64,000 nt of DNA from an uncultured Thermoguttaceae bacterium (GTDB taxonomy: Bacteria; Planctomycetota; Planctomycetia; Pirellulales; Thermoguttaceae), in NCBI GenBank assembly GCA_938084835.1, contig CALKER010000023.1, positions 49,898-113,897 of the forward strand. Direction: 5' to 3'. Below the pieces are notes generated by a model, which saw nothing but the letters and a program-made list of their open reading frames with translations, made no database searches and was not told the origin of the DNA. Position 1 is the stretch's first letter; every line of letters begins with the position of its first letter. This document shows positions 50,975-63,389 of the stretch, piece by piece. The position numbers were made by a program, and so were the translations under genes.

Positions 50975-52555
50975 TTATTTCTGCTGGGCCTCGCCCGCCG
51001 GCAACGCCTCCGGCAAATGAGCCGTGGCCAGGATGCGATTAATCGCATTAAGGAATGCCTTGGCGCTTGCTTCGATACTGTCGGTAGATACACCGCGGCC
51101 TCGGTACAGGTTCCCCTGATATTCTAACTGAACATTGACTTCGCCCAAAGCATCCTTTCCCACAGTAACACTGTGAACATGGAAATCTTTGCAAACGACG
51201 GACAGGCCTGTGAGTTTTTCGATGGCGTAAAAGACGGCATCGACAGGCCCATCGCCGGCGGACAACTCGGTTTCCACGCGTTCTTCACCGCGCCGGAGGA
51301 CCATGCGGACACGGGGCGTGCGCCCTGTACCAGTGGAGACCTCATAATGTTCGAGCGAATAGGTCTCGGCGACTGTTTGCATTTGCTGTTCGATTAGGGC
51401 GATGAGATCGCCGTCGTAAATTTCCTTCTTCTTGTCGGCCAGCTGCTTGAAGTCTTGGAACACGGCATCCAATTGCTCGGCGGTCAAGCGATAGCCCAGC
51501 TGGCGTGCCCGCGCTGCCAAAGCCGCCCGACCGCTGTGTTTGCCGAGGATGAGGTCGCTCTGGGTGAGGCCGACATCTTCAGGCCGCATGATTTCGTAGG
51601 TTCTCGGCTCTTTAAGTACGCCGTCCTGGTGGATGCCCGACTCGTGGGCGAAGGCATTTTGGCCCACGATCGCTTTATTGCGCTGGACGTGGAGCCCCGT
51701 GATCCCTGCCACCAATCGACTGGTAGGCACCAACCGCTGCGTGACAATACCGGTGTGACACTTGTAAAAGTCGTGTCGGACCCGAAGAGTCATCACCAAT
51801 TCTTCCAGAGCGCAATTGCCGGCCCGCTCGCCGATTCCGTTGATCGTACATTCAACCTGGCCGGCACCTGCCTCCACGGCGGCTAAACTATTGGCAAGGG
51901 CTAACCCCAGATCATCATGACAATGCACACTAATGACGGCCCGGCTGATGTTAGGAACACGCATCTGAAGAGTCTCGATCACGTGTTTCATCTGAGCCGG
52001 CGTGGCATACCCTACCGTATCGGGGATGTTTATAGTTGTGGCACCGGCATCGATAGCCGCTTCCACCACCTGGCACAGGAAATCAATCTCTGTACGGACA
52101 GCATCCTCTGGGGAGAATTCCACATCGGGGCAGTAATGTGCTGCCCGACGAACGCCGGCCACCGCCCGGTCGATTATTTCCTCTTTAGTCATGCGAAGCT
52201 TATGCTCGCGATGAATGGCGCTTGTGGCCAAAAACACGTGAATTCGGGGAGACGGGGACTCGCGGATAGCCTCCCACGCCCGATCGATATCTTCATCGCG
52301 GCACCGCGCCAGGGCGCAGATTGTCGGTCCCCGCACTGTACGGGCAATTTCGCGAACCGCCTCAAAGTCCCCGGGCGAAGCTACGGGGAAGCCAGCCTCG
52401 ATCACGTCAACCCCCAACTGGGCCAAGGCTTTAGCCACCTCCAGTTTTTCCGCCGCGTTCATACTCGCGCCAGGCGACTGCTCACCATCCCGCAAAGTAG
52501 TGTCGAAGACGATAATCCTGCGCGACGGTCTTTCGGAAGTTCCTGTCTGCGTCAT
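50975..52555 (-). CDS. leuA: 2-isopropylmalate synthase
   Basis: A 526-residue enzyme of the first committed leucine step: acetyl-CoA plus 2-oxoisovalerate to 2-isopropylmalate. The TIM barrel shows VFDTTLRDGEQSPGASM, the metal ligands SVHCHDDLGLALANS and the GIGERAGNCALEE loop. The C-terminal LeuA allosteric domain (about residues 395-510) is complete, with DGPVDAVFYAIEKLTG and GRGVSTDSIEASAKAFLNAI. ATG 52555 was chosen because homology begins there; a longer reading to 52741 is not family-like. A leader peptide and attenuator lie upstream (52782-52944). Confidence 0.97.
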   Translation of the reverse strand: MTQTGTSERPSRRIIVFDTTLRDGEQSPGASMNAAEKLEVAKALAQLGVDVIEAGFPVASPGDFEAVREIARTVRGPTICALARCRDEDIDRAWEAIRESPSPRIHVFLATSAIHREHKLRMTKEEIIDRAVAGVRRAAHYCPDVEFSPEDAVRTEIDFLCQVVEAAIDAGATTINIPDTVGYATPAQMKHVIETLQMRVPNISRAVISVHCHDDLGLALANSLAAVEAGAGQVECTINGIGERAGNCALEELVMTLRVRHDFYKCHTGIVTQRLVPTSRLVAGITGLHVQRNKAIVGQNAFAHESGIHQDGVLKEPRTYEIMRPEDVGLTQSDLILGKHSGRAALAARARQLGYRLTAEQLDAVFQDFKQLADKKKEIYDGDLIALIEQQMQTVAETYSLEHYEVSTGTGRTPRVRMVLRRGEERVETELSAGDGPVDAVFYAIEKLTGLSVVCKDFHVHSVTVGKDALGEVNVQLEYQGNLYRGRGVSTDSIEASAKAFLNAINRILATAHLPEALPAGEAQQK

Positions 52556-52781
52556 CGTGGGTGATCCGTACAAAATTGATGTCGTTTGTGCCGAATTTCC
52601 CGGATGCCGACCCAAGTCAGCCGAAATCCCGACTGACTGCCGAAGCTCACAGCTCTTTCCCAAGCCCTCCGGGAAGAACGTCCCTTCACAAACTAGGTTG
52701 TCCTCACACGGATTGGGCCATCCTGCCTCAAGGCACGGCACTCATCTCTAGCCGGTTCGGGCCTAAGGTGCTGTCGTGCCT
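52556..52781 (-). other. leuA mRNA leader downstream of the attenuator
   Basis: About 226 bp of transcribed leader between the attenuator and the leuA ATG. No further hairpin with a T tract or leader ORF is evident. Confidence 0.5.
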
Positions 52782-52824
52782 AAAAACCAAAAACCCCAAG
52801 GTCAGCTCACGGCCTTGGGGTTTG
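52782..52824 (-). terminator. leuA transcription attenuator hairpin
   Basis: On the minus strand AAACCCCAAGG (52823-52813) pairs perfectly with CCTTGGGGTTT (52801-52791), followed by TTTTTGGTTTTT (52793-52782). It lies 227 bp before the leuA ATG and 52 bp after the leader-peptide stop, inside the leader. Confidence 0.88.
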
Positions 52825-52869
52825 GTTGGCTTGAGTGATTTTTTGTAACTTCGCGTCTCCTTGGCCGCG

Positions 52870-52883
52870 CAAACCCTAAGGCC
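52870..52883 (-). promoter_or_regulatory. Antiterminator arm overlapping the leader stop codon
   Basis: GGCCTTAGGGTTTG (minus strand) can pair with CAAACCCCAAGGCC (52824-52811), the 5' arm of the terminator, at 13 of 14 positions. The TAG of the leader peptide sits inside it. A ribosome at that stop would cover this arm; a ribosome stalled earlier on Leu codons would leave it free. Confidence 0.82.
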
Positions 52884-52944
52884 GAGGCCCGGTAAGGGCC
52901 AAAAGTAATAGGCCTAGGTCAAAACGGCCGAGGACGCAAGTCAT
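52876..52944 (-). CDS. leuL: Leucine-rich leader peptide of leuA
   Basis: A 22-codon reading frame: ATG at 52944-52942, TAG at 52878-52876. The product contains FDLGLLLLALTG: seven leucines in 22 residues, using CTC, CTA, CTA, TTA, CTT, TTG and CTT. AGGA lies about ten bases upstream. A small hairpin GGCCC-TTACC-GGGCC (52900-52886) lies in its last codons and could act as a pause site. The layout is that of leu operon leader peptides; too short to be found by ordinary gene callers. Confidence 0.85.
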   Translation of the reverse strand: MTCVLGRFDLGLLLLALTGPRP

Positions 52945-53263
52945 CGCAACTTCATCCTGAGAATTGGGATCGTACTGCTAATCGCGCTGGGGCTTACAAA
53001 TACCCCCTAGCGCTCCCCGAACTTTTCCAAATTATGCCTTGTGGAGGCCTCCCTCGTCAAGGTCTCATTTTCGCGGAAAAGCTGGGCACTTCGGTTTCGA
53101 GACGTCAACGAAGATTCCTCCGGGCACCGAGGGAAGATCTCGGGAAAGTGGGCTGCGAATGCGTCTGGGGCCGCCCCGGTCGGTTTTCCAACACATGAAC
53201 CTACCGGGGCCCGACCACTTAACACGAAGCTTGCCGGCCCAGCTTGGGCGCGGCCAAGCCGCA

Positions 53264-53352
53264 GGTAAGCCTACCTCTGCTCGGGAATATGCGGATGTGG
53301 GCCGCGTCTGCGGATTCCGCACGCGGTAAGCCTACCTCTGCTCGGGAATATG
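53264..53352. repeat. 28-bp direct repeat at a gene 3' end, 61-bp offset
   Basis: Identical 28-bp copies at 53264-53291 and 53325-53352 begin GGTAAGCCTACCTCTGCTC. The second spans the stop codon (53332-53334) of the coiled-coil protein gene. The spacer holds the palindrome TGCGGATTCCGCA. The offset is 61 bp. Confidence 0.92.
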
Positions 53353-54240
53353 AGCCTCTAACCGACCCAACCGCGCCGCAAGTTCGTCGATCCGGCGGGC
53401 CAGCCTTTCTGTCCGGGCCAGCAGCTCTTTAACTGCCTCCCCGATCCGACGCATTTCCGCGGGAACCGGCGGCCCTTCCGGAGGCCCGGGTGGAACAATT
53501 GCCGGTGGTTGGCCCTCCCGAAATCTTGGAACTCCCTCCTCCAAACGGCGAGCCACGTCTTCCAAGCCGGCAGCTCGGAGATTCTCGATGGCTATTCGGA
53601 GATGGTGGAGCCTTCGTTCGCGTTCCTCACGGGGAAGCTCGCGAGGACCTTCGGCAGCCGGGACATCGCGACCGGCTTCCATTCGGGCCAGCATTTCGCG
53701 AAGCCGGCCCACTTCCCCCCGCAGCTTGCCGAGGAGACGTTCATCCCCCGCTCTTTCCGCGCGAGCGATTTGTTCTTCTAGTTCCCCGATTCGCTGACGA
53801 ACCCGTTCGAGGGGCATGGGTGGCCTGGGTCTTTCCGGCCACTCCACCGCTGCCATCCGCCGCTCGATTTCCTCCAATTTACGGACCAAAGCCTCGCGCC
53901 GGTGTGGCTGTCCCTCCCCAATCTCCCGAAGTTCGCGTCGAATGGCCTCAGCTGCCTCCCGAAGTTCCTCCCGAGGACGAGCCTCCCCCTCAAGTGCGGG
54001 CGGCCCCGGGCGCTCTGCCGCCTCCCGCCTTCGCCCCTCGCGCTCCCTTGTTATGGGGCGATCCGGCTCTCGGATCGCCTCGGGTTGCCGGGCTTCTCCT
54101 ACTTCCCGTTCACCTGTCGCTGCCAGCACCACTTCAGCGCCCCCACCAGAGGAAAATCTGCTCCCTTGCAGGGTTAACCCCATAACGGAAACTACCACCA
54201 CGACCAACGAAATTCCGGCTGGGCTCTTGGCACGAACCAT
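53332..54240 (-). CDS. Exported Arg/Glu-rich coiled-coil protein
   Basis: A 302-residue protein with a strong GAGGAGGG before ATG 54240 and a signal peptide (SLVVVVVSVMGLTLQG). The rest is highly charged and predicted helical with heptad-like runs (REELREAAEAIRRELREIGE, LERVRQRIGELEEQIARAER, LARTERLARRIDELAARLGR), broken by a Pro-rich stretch (PAIVPPGPPEGPPVPAE). No enzyme motif is present. It is probably an envelope structural or tethering protein; such coiled coils are common in planctomycetes. Its stop codon is inside a 28-bp direct repeat. Confidence 0.8.
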   Translation of the reverse strand: MVRAKSPAGISLVVVVVSVMGLTLQGSRFSSGGGAEVVLAATGEREVGEARQPEAIREPDRPITREREGRRREAAERPGPPALEGEARPREELREAAEAIRRELREIGEGQPHRREALVRKLEEIERRMAAVEWPERPRPPMPLERVRQRIGELEEQIARAERAGDERLLGKLRGEVGRLREMLARMEAGRDVPAAEGPRELPREERERRLHHLRIAIENLRAAGLEDVARRLEEGVPRFREGQPPAIVPPGPPEGPPVPAEMRRIGEAVKELLARTERLARRIDELAARLGRLEAHIPEQR

Positions 54241-54502
54241 GGCCTTTCCCTCCTCGTGCTGCTAAGGGTTTCCCACCCCTTACCCCACTCCCCGGCCGAG
54301 CCAATTTTACATCAGAAGAGGATACTATCGCAATCAGGGTCGAACCAGTATCCGATGAGGTAAAGCACCTTTTGTCCCCCGCCATTACAGAATTGAGGGG
54401 AGGTCCGGCGAAAAGGACTACAATTTTGAGGCGGAAATTTTGAGGCGGACCTGTCCGTTGGGAGATCAACCTACATGGGCGTGGGGAGACAAAACGCGGG
54501 GC

Positions 54503-54543
54503 AAAAAAGAAAGGCCTCACCGCCAACCGTAGCGGGGAGGCCT
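54503..54543 (-). terminator. rRNA operon terminator
   Basis: On the minus strand AGGCCTC (54543-54537) and GAGGCCT (54518-54512) form a stem extended by CCCGCTACGGTTGGCGGT, followed by TTCTTTTTT (54511-54503). It lies 15 bp after the 5S gene. Confidence 0.9.
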
Positions 54544-54557
54544 GTTACGTGTATTGA

Positions 54558-54666
54558 TCCCGGCAACACCTACTCTCGCGTTTGTTGCACTACCATCGGC
54601 CCCGGAAGCTTAACGACCGTGTTCGGGATGGGAACGGGTGTGGCCTTCCGGGTATGGTCACCGGGA
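54558..54666 (-). rRNA. rrf: 5S ribosomal RNA
   Basis: A 109-nt RNA with terminal helix TCCCGG/CCGGGA and the conserved 5S core ACACCCGTTCCCATCCCGAA, then GTTAAGCTTCC and the 3' GAGAGTAGGTGTTGCC. It lies 264 bp after 23S with no tRNA between. Confidence 0.95.
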
Positions 54667-54911
54667 AAGGGGCGGATATTCCATTGATTAAAGGAATCTT
54701 CCGCCCACCGAATTCTTAGGGACAAACCAGGAATTACACCTCACTTACTTGGAGCGGGACACGTCCAAGCAGGCGCGAACCGGTCTCCGACAACGGGTTT
54801 GGGTGAAGGGCCAGCGGCCTGGCGCCGTGAGGTGGCGGTTGGGATATCGCGCCCGGGAGGACGCCGCCGGAGAGCCTGGCGGATCCTCGCCGGTGTGGGC
54901 GCCGCGGACCG

Positions 54912-54930
54912 AAGAGCCCGGAAGCCATGT

Positions 54931-54938
<8 letters not shown>
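54912..54938 (-). promoter_or_regulatory. 3' arm of the 23S processing stem
   Basis: This 27-base segment can pair with 57902-57928 at 26 of 27 positions, bringing both 23S ends together. It is a normal RNase III-type precursor stem, unusually perfect. Confidence 0.85.
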
Positions 54939-57901
<2,963 letters not shown>

Positions 57902-57909
<8 letters not shown>

Positions 57910-57928
57910 ACATGGCTGCCGGGCTCTT
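57902..57928 (-). promoter_or_regulatory. 5' arm of the 23S processing stem
   Basis: It is complementary to 54912-54938 with one mismatch. It covers the first bases of mature 23S and about 19 bases of leader. Confidence 0.85.
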
Positions 57929-58200
57929 AAGGCCGATGGCAACCAACCGTCACCTGACGCTCCCAGGCTGGGGATTCATCAGGCCAGCCGATGCCAAGCC
58001 ACCGAACTCATCCGGCGCCTTCGAGTCCAATCGGTGCTTCCACCGAGGACCGAAGACCGACGCACCGCGAGATCCTGCACCGCCTACGGTTCCGCAAAGC
58101 CTTCCAAGGCTCGGCGAAACCCACCTTTGGCGCTCGAGGGTACCAGCCGTGCCAACACGACTTGCACCCCCGCCGCGGATGCCTCTTCTACCCAAACCCA

Positions 58201-58214
58201 ATTGTCAAAGACCA
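58201..58214 (-). promoter_or_regulatory. boxA-like antitermination site
   Basis: The minus strand reads TGGTCTTTGACAAT, close to the rRNA boxA consensus TGCTCTTTAACA. It lies in the leader between the promoter and 23S, where Nus-type antitermination signals belong. Confidence 0.65.
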
Positions 58215-58263
58215 ATTGTTGTTCGACGAAGATTTCGCCGGAGCTAACCGGCGAGGACTTGCC

Positions 58264-58292
58264 AAATTAATGCTCGTAAATCGCTATGTCAA
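58264..58292 (-). promoter_or_regulatory. 23S-5S operon promoter (sigma70-type)
   Basis: On the minus strand a perfect -35 TTGACA (58292-58287), 17-bp spacer and -10 TAATTT (58269-58264). It lies about 350 bp upstream of mature 23S, suggesting a long leader. Confidence 0.8.
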
Positions 58293-58818
58293 GGGGTACC
58301 TTCAGAATTTTTACCCCAACTTGCTTGCCCATCGGTTATTTTAGCCCATGCTTTTCGCCAGGCAAGGCCTTTTGCCAAAATGTACAAAATGTAATTATCG
58401 GCAAGCACGCATCGATCTTGAATCTCTTCTTTCCCTGCCGATTTGTCCCGGCAAAAACGTGCTACGTTTGCTGCCTTCTCACGGTTCGCTGTTTGAGCGG
58501 AAATTTTTTGAAGGCTTTTTAAAGCCTACAGAACGGTCTAACTCTACGAACTAATTTTAGAGACTAATTAACGTTCTCGCCAACAACTTCCCCCGCAAAA
58601 GGGGCGAAAAACAACCGGCTCGGACAAATATCCAAACACCACTGCGTGATGTCCCGCATCGGCCGGTCTATTTCACCACGACGTCCTAACCATTTTTGCG
58701 ATGTAGGGTTTGCGACCACGTCGGCCACAAGACCCAAATCGATCACAAACTGTTTCTTCGCCTTTTCCCTCAAAAACCTGCAATCACAGCAACATCTTAG
58801 GGAAAAATGGTTTTCTAA

Positions 58819-58901
58819 TGCCGGAGGTGGGAGTTGAACCCACACGGGCCGAAGCCCACTGGATTTTGAGTCCAGCGCGTCTGCCATTCCGCCACTCCGG
58901 C
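58819..58901 (-). tRNA. tRNA-Leu (anticodon CAA)
   Basis: An 83-nt class II tRNA with acceptor stem GCCGGAG/CTCCGGC and discriminator A, D region TGGCGGAATGGCAGACGC, anticodon loop CTCAAAA, long variable arm GGGCTTCGGCCC and T arm GTGGG TTCAACT CCCAC. CCA is not encoded. It decodes UUG. Confidence 0.95.
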
Positions 58902-58990
58902 GGCAGCAAGAGCTCCAGGCAGCTTCCTATGATAACGGGTCAGTCGGCACAACGTCCAGATTCTCACGCAAAAATTAGTCTTTGGATCTT

Positions 58991-59031
58991 ACTCAAAAAC
59001 TACTTTCTATCGCACTCAAAAACTACTTTCT
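58991..59031. repeat. 18-bp direct repeat, 23-bp period
   Basis: ACTCAAAAACTACTTTCT occurs at 58991-59008 and 59014-59031, exactly. Confidence 0.85.
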
Positions 59032-59737
59032 TGATCACCCGGCTTGTGAAAACAAAACCGTAGAGACTTTCCAAACTTTCAGGCTACAACTGGCCGTGCT
59101 CAGTAAAAAGAGCGCACATTCTCAGAAGCACAACCGTCAGGCTTAATCCCGAGGGTAACCCCATTGCCAAATGGCGCAGCATTCGCCAAGAAGTCTACCA
59201 TTTGACCACATTAACCCCTCCACTCCAACCGCGTGGGCACCTAGTCCAAGCTTCGCATGACCTCGATTTATCACTTTCTCAGTAAATAATGACAATAATC
59301 GCCCGTAAGAACGAGAGTCGTCACCTGTTTTTTGGACCGAACGGTGTCTTCCCGCGGATTAAACCGCGGATTTTCCGAAATTGGGAAAGTTTTCTTCGGC
59401 ACCATGAAAATCCTCGCGCCCCACCTCAAGTTGCGCTGGTAATCCCCTCGCTACACGATTTGGCTGCAGATTCTGTTTCAAAACTTAGTGGGGACCTTTC
59501 GGAACTCTTGCCGGTCACACCGCCTCAGCGTTGCAATACCTGCTTCCTTGGTAGAGGCCAAGCGGAAACACCCCGCGGAGGAGCTTTCCCCACTGAGAAT
59601 CCGTCGCCTGCGCCACTGTGGAAGCAGGTTGGGCTTTTTGACTTAAGCTTGAGGGTCTTACCCTCAAAAAGGCCACTAGCGCCCGATTGCCACGAGGGCT
59701 GGTCGGCCTGGCTAAGCTCGGCAGGGTGTGGCCTAGC

Positions 59738-59827
59738 GAGCGGCCAACATGGGAACGGGCGTTCCGCCGAGTGTTGACGAATTGTCGCGAGCGTGTTGGA
59801 GCGGCCAACATGCGAACGGGCGTTCCG
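59738..59827. repeat. 29-bp direct repeat, 61-bp offset
   Basis: Copies at 59738-59766 and 59799-59827 begin GAGCGGCCAACATG and differ at one base. Each contains the palindrome GAACGGGCGTTC. The offset is 61 bp, as for the repeats at 7771 and 53264. Confidence 0.9.
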
Positions 59828-60032
59828 GGACTATTGGTCTCGCGGCTGTGCTGGATCATAAGGACCCGTACGCGCAAGGGCCCTCGTGGGAAGCTGTGGC
59901 AGGGACCACACGGCACAAGGAGAACTCAATTCCTGAGCATAACCTCAAACGATCCGGTTTCCGTCCGCGGAAACATCCATGCTAAAACCCATTTCGGGAT
60001 GAGATTTCCGGTCCAACGCTTAAGCGGGAAGC

Positions 60033-61439
60033 TCAACGGTGGTTGCTGTGGCTGGAACCCGAAAGCACCGGAACAGTGTTTTCCCATTCCGAAAATCGCC
60101 GTAATGCCCCCTCATCAACCGGCGGAACTCTGAGGTCGCCATGGGGAACGGGTCGGGTCTCATTACCTCCCGGAGATGGCGGAAGCTGGATCCACAAAGC
60201 AGCAGGAAAGCTTGGTCGGGAAGAAGGAAAATCGCGCAAACCTGCGTAATCAACTCCGGCGGAGTTCGCCTCGGTCGAACTAAGAAGATCAATTAGGGCA
60301 TCGGCCAGGTCTGTGGCGTGTCGGGCTCGCTCCGCTCCGGTGGGGACAACTAATTCCTGGTGAGGCACGAGTAGCCGTGGGTCAACCTGGGGGCGATCGT
60401 CTGAGGGAGAATCGGGGGAAGATGGGATCGTGGAATCGCCATCGGAGGCTGCAGACGCCTGGCTCTCCGCCAGTGCCTGGCCACCGCCTGCCGGATCGGA
60501 GAGAGCGTGGCCCGAACCTTTCGGCACAGCTGCGCTTTCGGCCTCGGGGCGTGTTTTCTCCTCCGCGGCATGCTCCGCAGAAAACTCCATCCGCGGCGAT
60601 GTTGACACACTACCGGGTAGGGGCTCCGGCTGAGAAGGCCCCTCGGAGGTGGCTAAGGGGGTTGGCTCGGGCGGCGAGGGAGGAGCATCGGAGAAGAAAG
60701 CCTCCCTCGTGAGAGATGGGGGGGTGAACTCTTCCTTAGGACGACCAATCAGGTGTCCCAACGGCAAATGAACTGGAGGCACGGGAAGAGGATCGCCCGC
60801 CAGTAGCAGCCGATTCCCAGCCCGACTGTTGACTATGGGGCCTATCCCCAACAACCAAAGGGCCCGCACGTTGGTTTCCACTGGGATGACCCCCGACTGC
60901 CACACTGGCCGACCGGTTTCCCGGTTGTAGGCAAAAGCGGCAATCTTCGCCACGCCACGCTGATGCGTTTTCTTGGCTACGGGAATCTCCGGAAGTTGGT
61001 GCGGTACATTGGCCACAGTACCAGGCGCCACATTGGGCACGGGTATCGCCGGGATACCATAGGTCACGTCATGTCGGTCTGTACCGATGGCTCCCGCACG
61101 CAGCTCCAGGATGTAGGTGGCCTGATCCTTACTTTCTTTCAAGATAGCCCCACTGGCTAAAAGATGTTGACGAACGCAACTACTCAAATAAGCTGCGTCA
61201 GTCATCCCCCGAATGGGACTGTCATCGACGTAAACCGTTTTACCCGCAAGGGCACTGAAATTCATCCGTCCCACCGCACGATCGATCGCATCGGAGAGCA
61301 GGAGCTGTTCGGTAGCCGTCCGGGCGGTATCAGACCACCGCGATGTGCCACAACCACCGACCATTAAAACAGTAGTGGCCGTTAGCACGCCCCAAACGAG
61401 GGACAAAACACCGACTTGATTGGGGGAGATTCTCCGCAT
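60033..61439 (-). CDS. Large lipoprotein, possibly DUF6655-type
   Basis: A 468-residue protein with a lipobox (TVLMVGGC, Cys near residue 29) and a structured domain of about 200 residues (TARTATEQLLLSDAIDRAVG, GKTVYVDDSPIRGMTDAAYL, ATYILELRAGAIGTDRHDVT). The family name DUF6655 is recalled from planctomycetes and unverified. The C-terminal half is low-complexity, rich in Pro, Ser, Glu and Ala, and probably exposed and disordered. ATG 61439 has GGAG about ten bases upstream; a longer open reading to 61682 would bury the signal peptide. Its function is unknown. Confidence 0.78.
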   Translation of the reverse strand: MRRISPNQVGVLSLVWGVLTATTVLMVGGCGTSRWSDTARTATEQLLLSDAIDRAVGRMNFSALAGKTVYVDDSPIRGMTDAAYLSSCVRQHLLASGAILKESKDQATYILELRAGAIGTDRHDVTYGIPAIPVPNVAPGTVANVPHQLPEIPVAKKTHQRGVAKIAAFAYNRETGRPVWQSGVIPVETNVRALWLLGIGPIVNSRAGNRLLLAGDPLPVPPVHLPLGHLIGRPKEEFTPPSLTREAFFSDAPPSPPEPTPLATSEGPSQPEPLPGSVSTSPRMEFSAEHAAEEKTRPEAESAAVPKGSGHALSDPAGGGQALAESQASAASDGDSTIPSSPDSPSDDRPQVDPRLLVPHQELVVPTGAERARHATDLADALIDLLSSTEANSAGVDYAGLRDFPSSRPSFPAALWIQLPPSPGGNETRPVPHGDLRVPPVDEGALRRFSEWENTVPVLSGSSHSNHR

Positions 61440-62819
61440 TGAAAGAGGGCTCCAACATGCCGGAGTGACATGGCCCCCGACACATCGGGCACGGTGGCGA
61501 CAGAAGGTGCTGAAACGGGAGCCCATCATGTCAGATTTTGACATCCAAAGTGCCTCAAAAGCGTTCGTGAAAAGCCGGGCAGAAACCCTCAGGATTTTCA
61601 CCACATTCGCCAAATCTCTCATATCGCTTATTTTGCTCACATTCATGTGCGGGATGGGCTTAGCAGCAAAAAATCGAATCAAATGCCCCGCCTTCGCAGC
61701 ATTGGACCCGCAAGTCGACCGGGTTCCTGTTATCCTTGATTTCCCTTCTCGCAGTTGACGTATCTTTCCCTATTTGTGCGAACTGCCGCACTCAACCTTT
61801 CTTGCTATCTCTTAAAATCGCGTTCCAGTGCGAGCAAACACCAAGGACGCGAACTTGCAACAGTGGCAAGCGCTTGGGCAGACAGCAGCGGACGGGATTA
61901 TAGGGAAACATCCTGTTGAGTGAAAACCTCACCATTGGCCGGGCAACCCTCGCCCGCAGAGCCGCAATGCGTCGGCTCTTATTGTTGCTGTACCGAAGGT
62001 GGGCCAATCTTCTGCGGCGGAGCCAGAACCGCCAGAGCTCATCCCCGCATGGCAACCCTTTTTAGACCGCAATTAATCTTTACCGCACCACAATTCAAAG
62101 AACTCTACCGGATCGACTCGCAAATCCCTCCGCGCAAGGGCAAAACAAGCATCCCTTTGGCGAAACAACATCGACCGATGTGAGGCCGAAAGATGGACTG
62201 CCGTTCTCGAGGGGGCAATTGAAACCCAAATCGCAGATCGCCCCGACTAAGGAGGAGCCTTGCCACCCGCTTAAAATCCAGGGGGCTGAGGATGAAGGAG
62301 GCACTTCTGTCGTTTCCCCCCAAGGCTCCGGCAATGGAGGTCGACCGGCTTTAATCGCCTGCGAATCCCCCTGGTTGCATCCCATTCAAGGTAGGCGAGC
62401 GAATTTTGCTTGTCCGCGGCGTATGGGTTGGATTACGGCGTGAAAAGCCTTTTGCAACGTCCATGGGAAAAGCACCTCCGGGCATCAAGCCAGTCACCCG
62501 ATGGGGCCAAGCGGGTTGAAATGCTATCGGTAGACGGGCATAGCCTCCCACGTGCGGGGGCTTGGCCGAGCCCTGCCAAATTGGCAGGCAATTTCGCGAG
62601 TTTTAATGGGGGAAAAGTCGTAAGTCTTTGTGGGAAAAATGGTTGTGTCCCATAAAATTTTTCGGGCACCCGATTTGCGTAAACACTTTACGGCATTCCC
62701 AAGCCTAGTGCCGGAGAAAATCGGCCAGTTGGTCGTTTCGACTTCACGGATGTGACTAGATGTGCGGCCAGTGAAGAGATTCACAAATTTGTCCACAAGA
62801 GTTGAAAGGAGGAAGTGCC
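61440..62819. other. Divergent intergenic region upstream of the hsp20 pair
   Basis: A 1.38-kb gap between the lipoprotein gene (-) and the first small heat-shock gene (+). Heat-shock control sites would be expected in its last 200 bp, but no CIRCE or clear promoter is seen. No RNA gene was recognised. Confidence 0.4.
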
Positions 62820-63263
62820 GTGGCGCGCGGTCCCTTTGGAGTCCGTGATCCGTTTACCCAGATGCGGCGAGAAATGGAACGATTGTTCTCGGACCTCTTC
62901 GAAGGTCGTGGTTTTGGTGGCCCCCCGTGGGCTGAGGTGCCTCGACCCGCCGTTAACATCTGGGAAGAACAGGACCACTTTTTTGTCGAGCTTGAGGTTC
63001 CCGGCCTTAAGCCCGACAACATCGACATCTCCGTGATAGGTAACGAACTCACCGTCAAACTTCAGTATCCCGATCAAAAGATCGAAGGCGCCACCTACCA
63101 CCGCCGCGAACGTCCAACGGGAGCGACGGCTCGGGTAGTCCGACTTCCTGCGGAGGTGGATGCCAGTAAAGTGGAAGCCTCGCTAGAACAAGGCGTGTTG
63201 ACAATCCGCTTACCCAAGGCCGAGGCAGCTCGTCCGAAAAAGATTCAGGTTGTCGCCCACTAA
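62820..63263 (+). CDS. Small heat-shock protein, Hsp20 family (1)
   Basis: A 147-residue ATP-independent holdase. The alpha-crystallin domain spans about residues 45-145: PAVNIWEEQDHFFVELEVPG, LKPDNIDISVIGNELTVKLQ, and the conserved GVLTIRLPKAEAARPKKIQV end, with the short C-terminal extension. GTG 62820 is the start because AAAGGAGG lies seven bases upstream. A second hsp20 gene follows at 63497. Confidence 0.95.
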   Translation: MARGPFGVRDPFTQMRREMERLFSDLFEGRGFGGPPWAEVPRPAVNIWEEQDHFFVELEVPGLKPDNIDISVIGNELTVKLQYPDQKIEGATYHRRERPTGATARVVRLPAEVDASKVEASLEQGVLTIRLPKAEAARPKKIQVVAH

Positions 63264-63389
63264 AGGTGCCGGAAAAGGGGGAGCGGATGCCTCCAAGACA
63301 TCCGTCGGCCAAAGGCAAGCGTAAGTTCCGACTTGGTGCCATTTGCCGGGACTGTTATCCCATCGGTCCTAGGGCGAGCAAGAGTCCGC

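Larger units (their letters stand above)
57929..58818. other. 23S leader and upstream region
   Basis: About 890 bp between 23S and tRNA-Leu(CAA). It holds the rRNA promoter and boxA. No 16S, tRNA-Ile or tRNA-Ala is present, unlike typical rRNA operons. Confidence 0.6.
58902..60032. other. Repeat-bearing intergenic region
   Basis: About 1.1 kb. It holds a 23-bp-period repeat at 58991-59031 and a 61-bp-offset repeat at 59738-59827. A plus-strand frame at 59289-59777 is open but has no family resemblance or good start. Confidence 0.45.

Noticed and set aside
53264..53352. CRISPR array
   Set aside because: There are only two repeats here, the other 61-bp pairs have different sequences, and no cas genes are present.
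59289..59777. 162-codon plus-strand frame
   Set aside because: It has no family resemblance, and it ends inside a repeat-bearing region.
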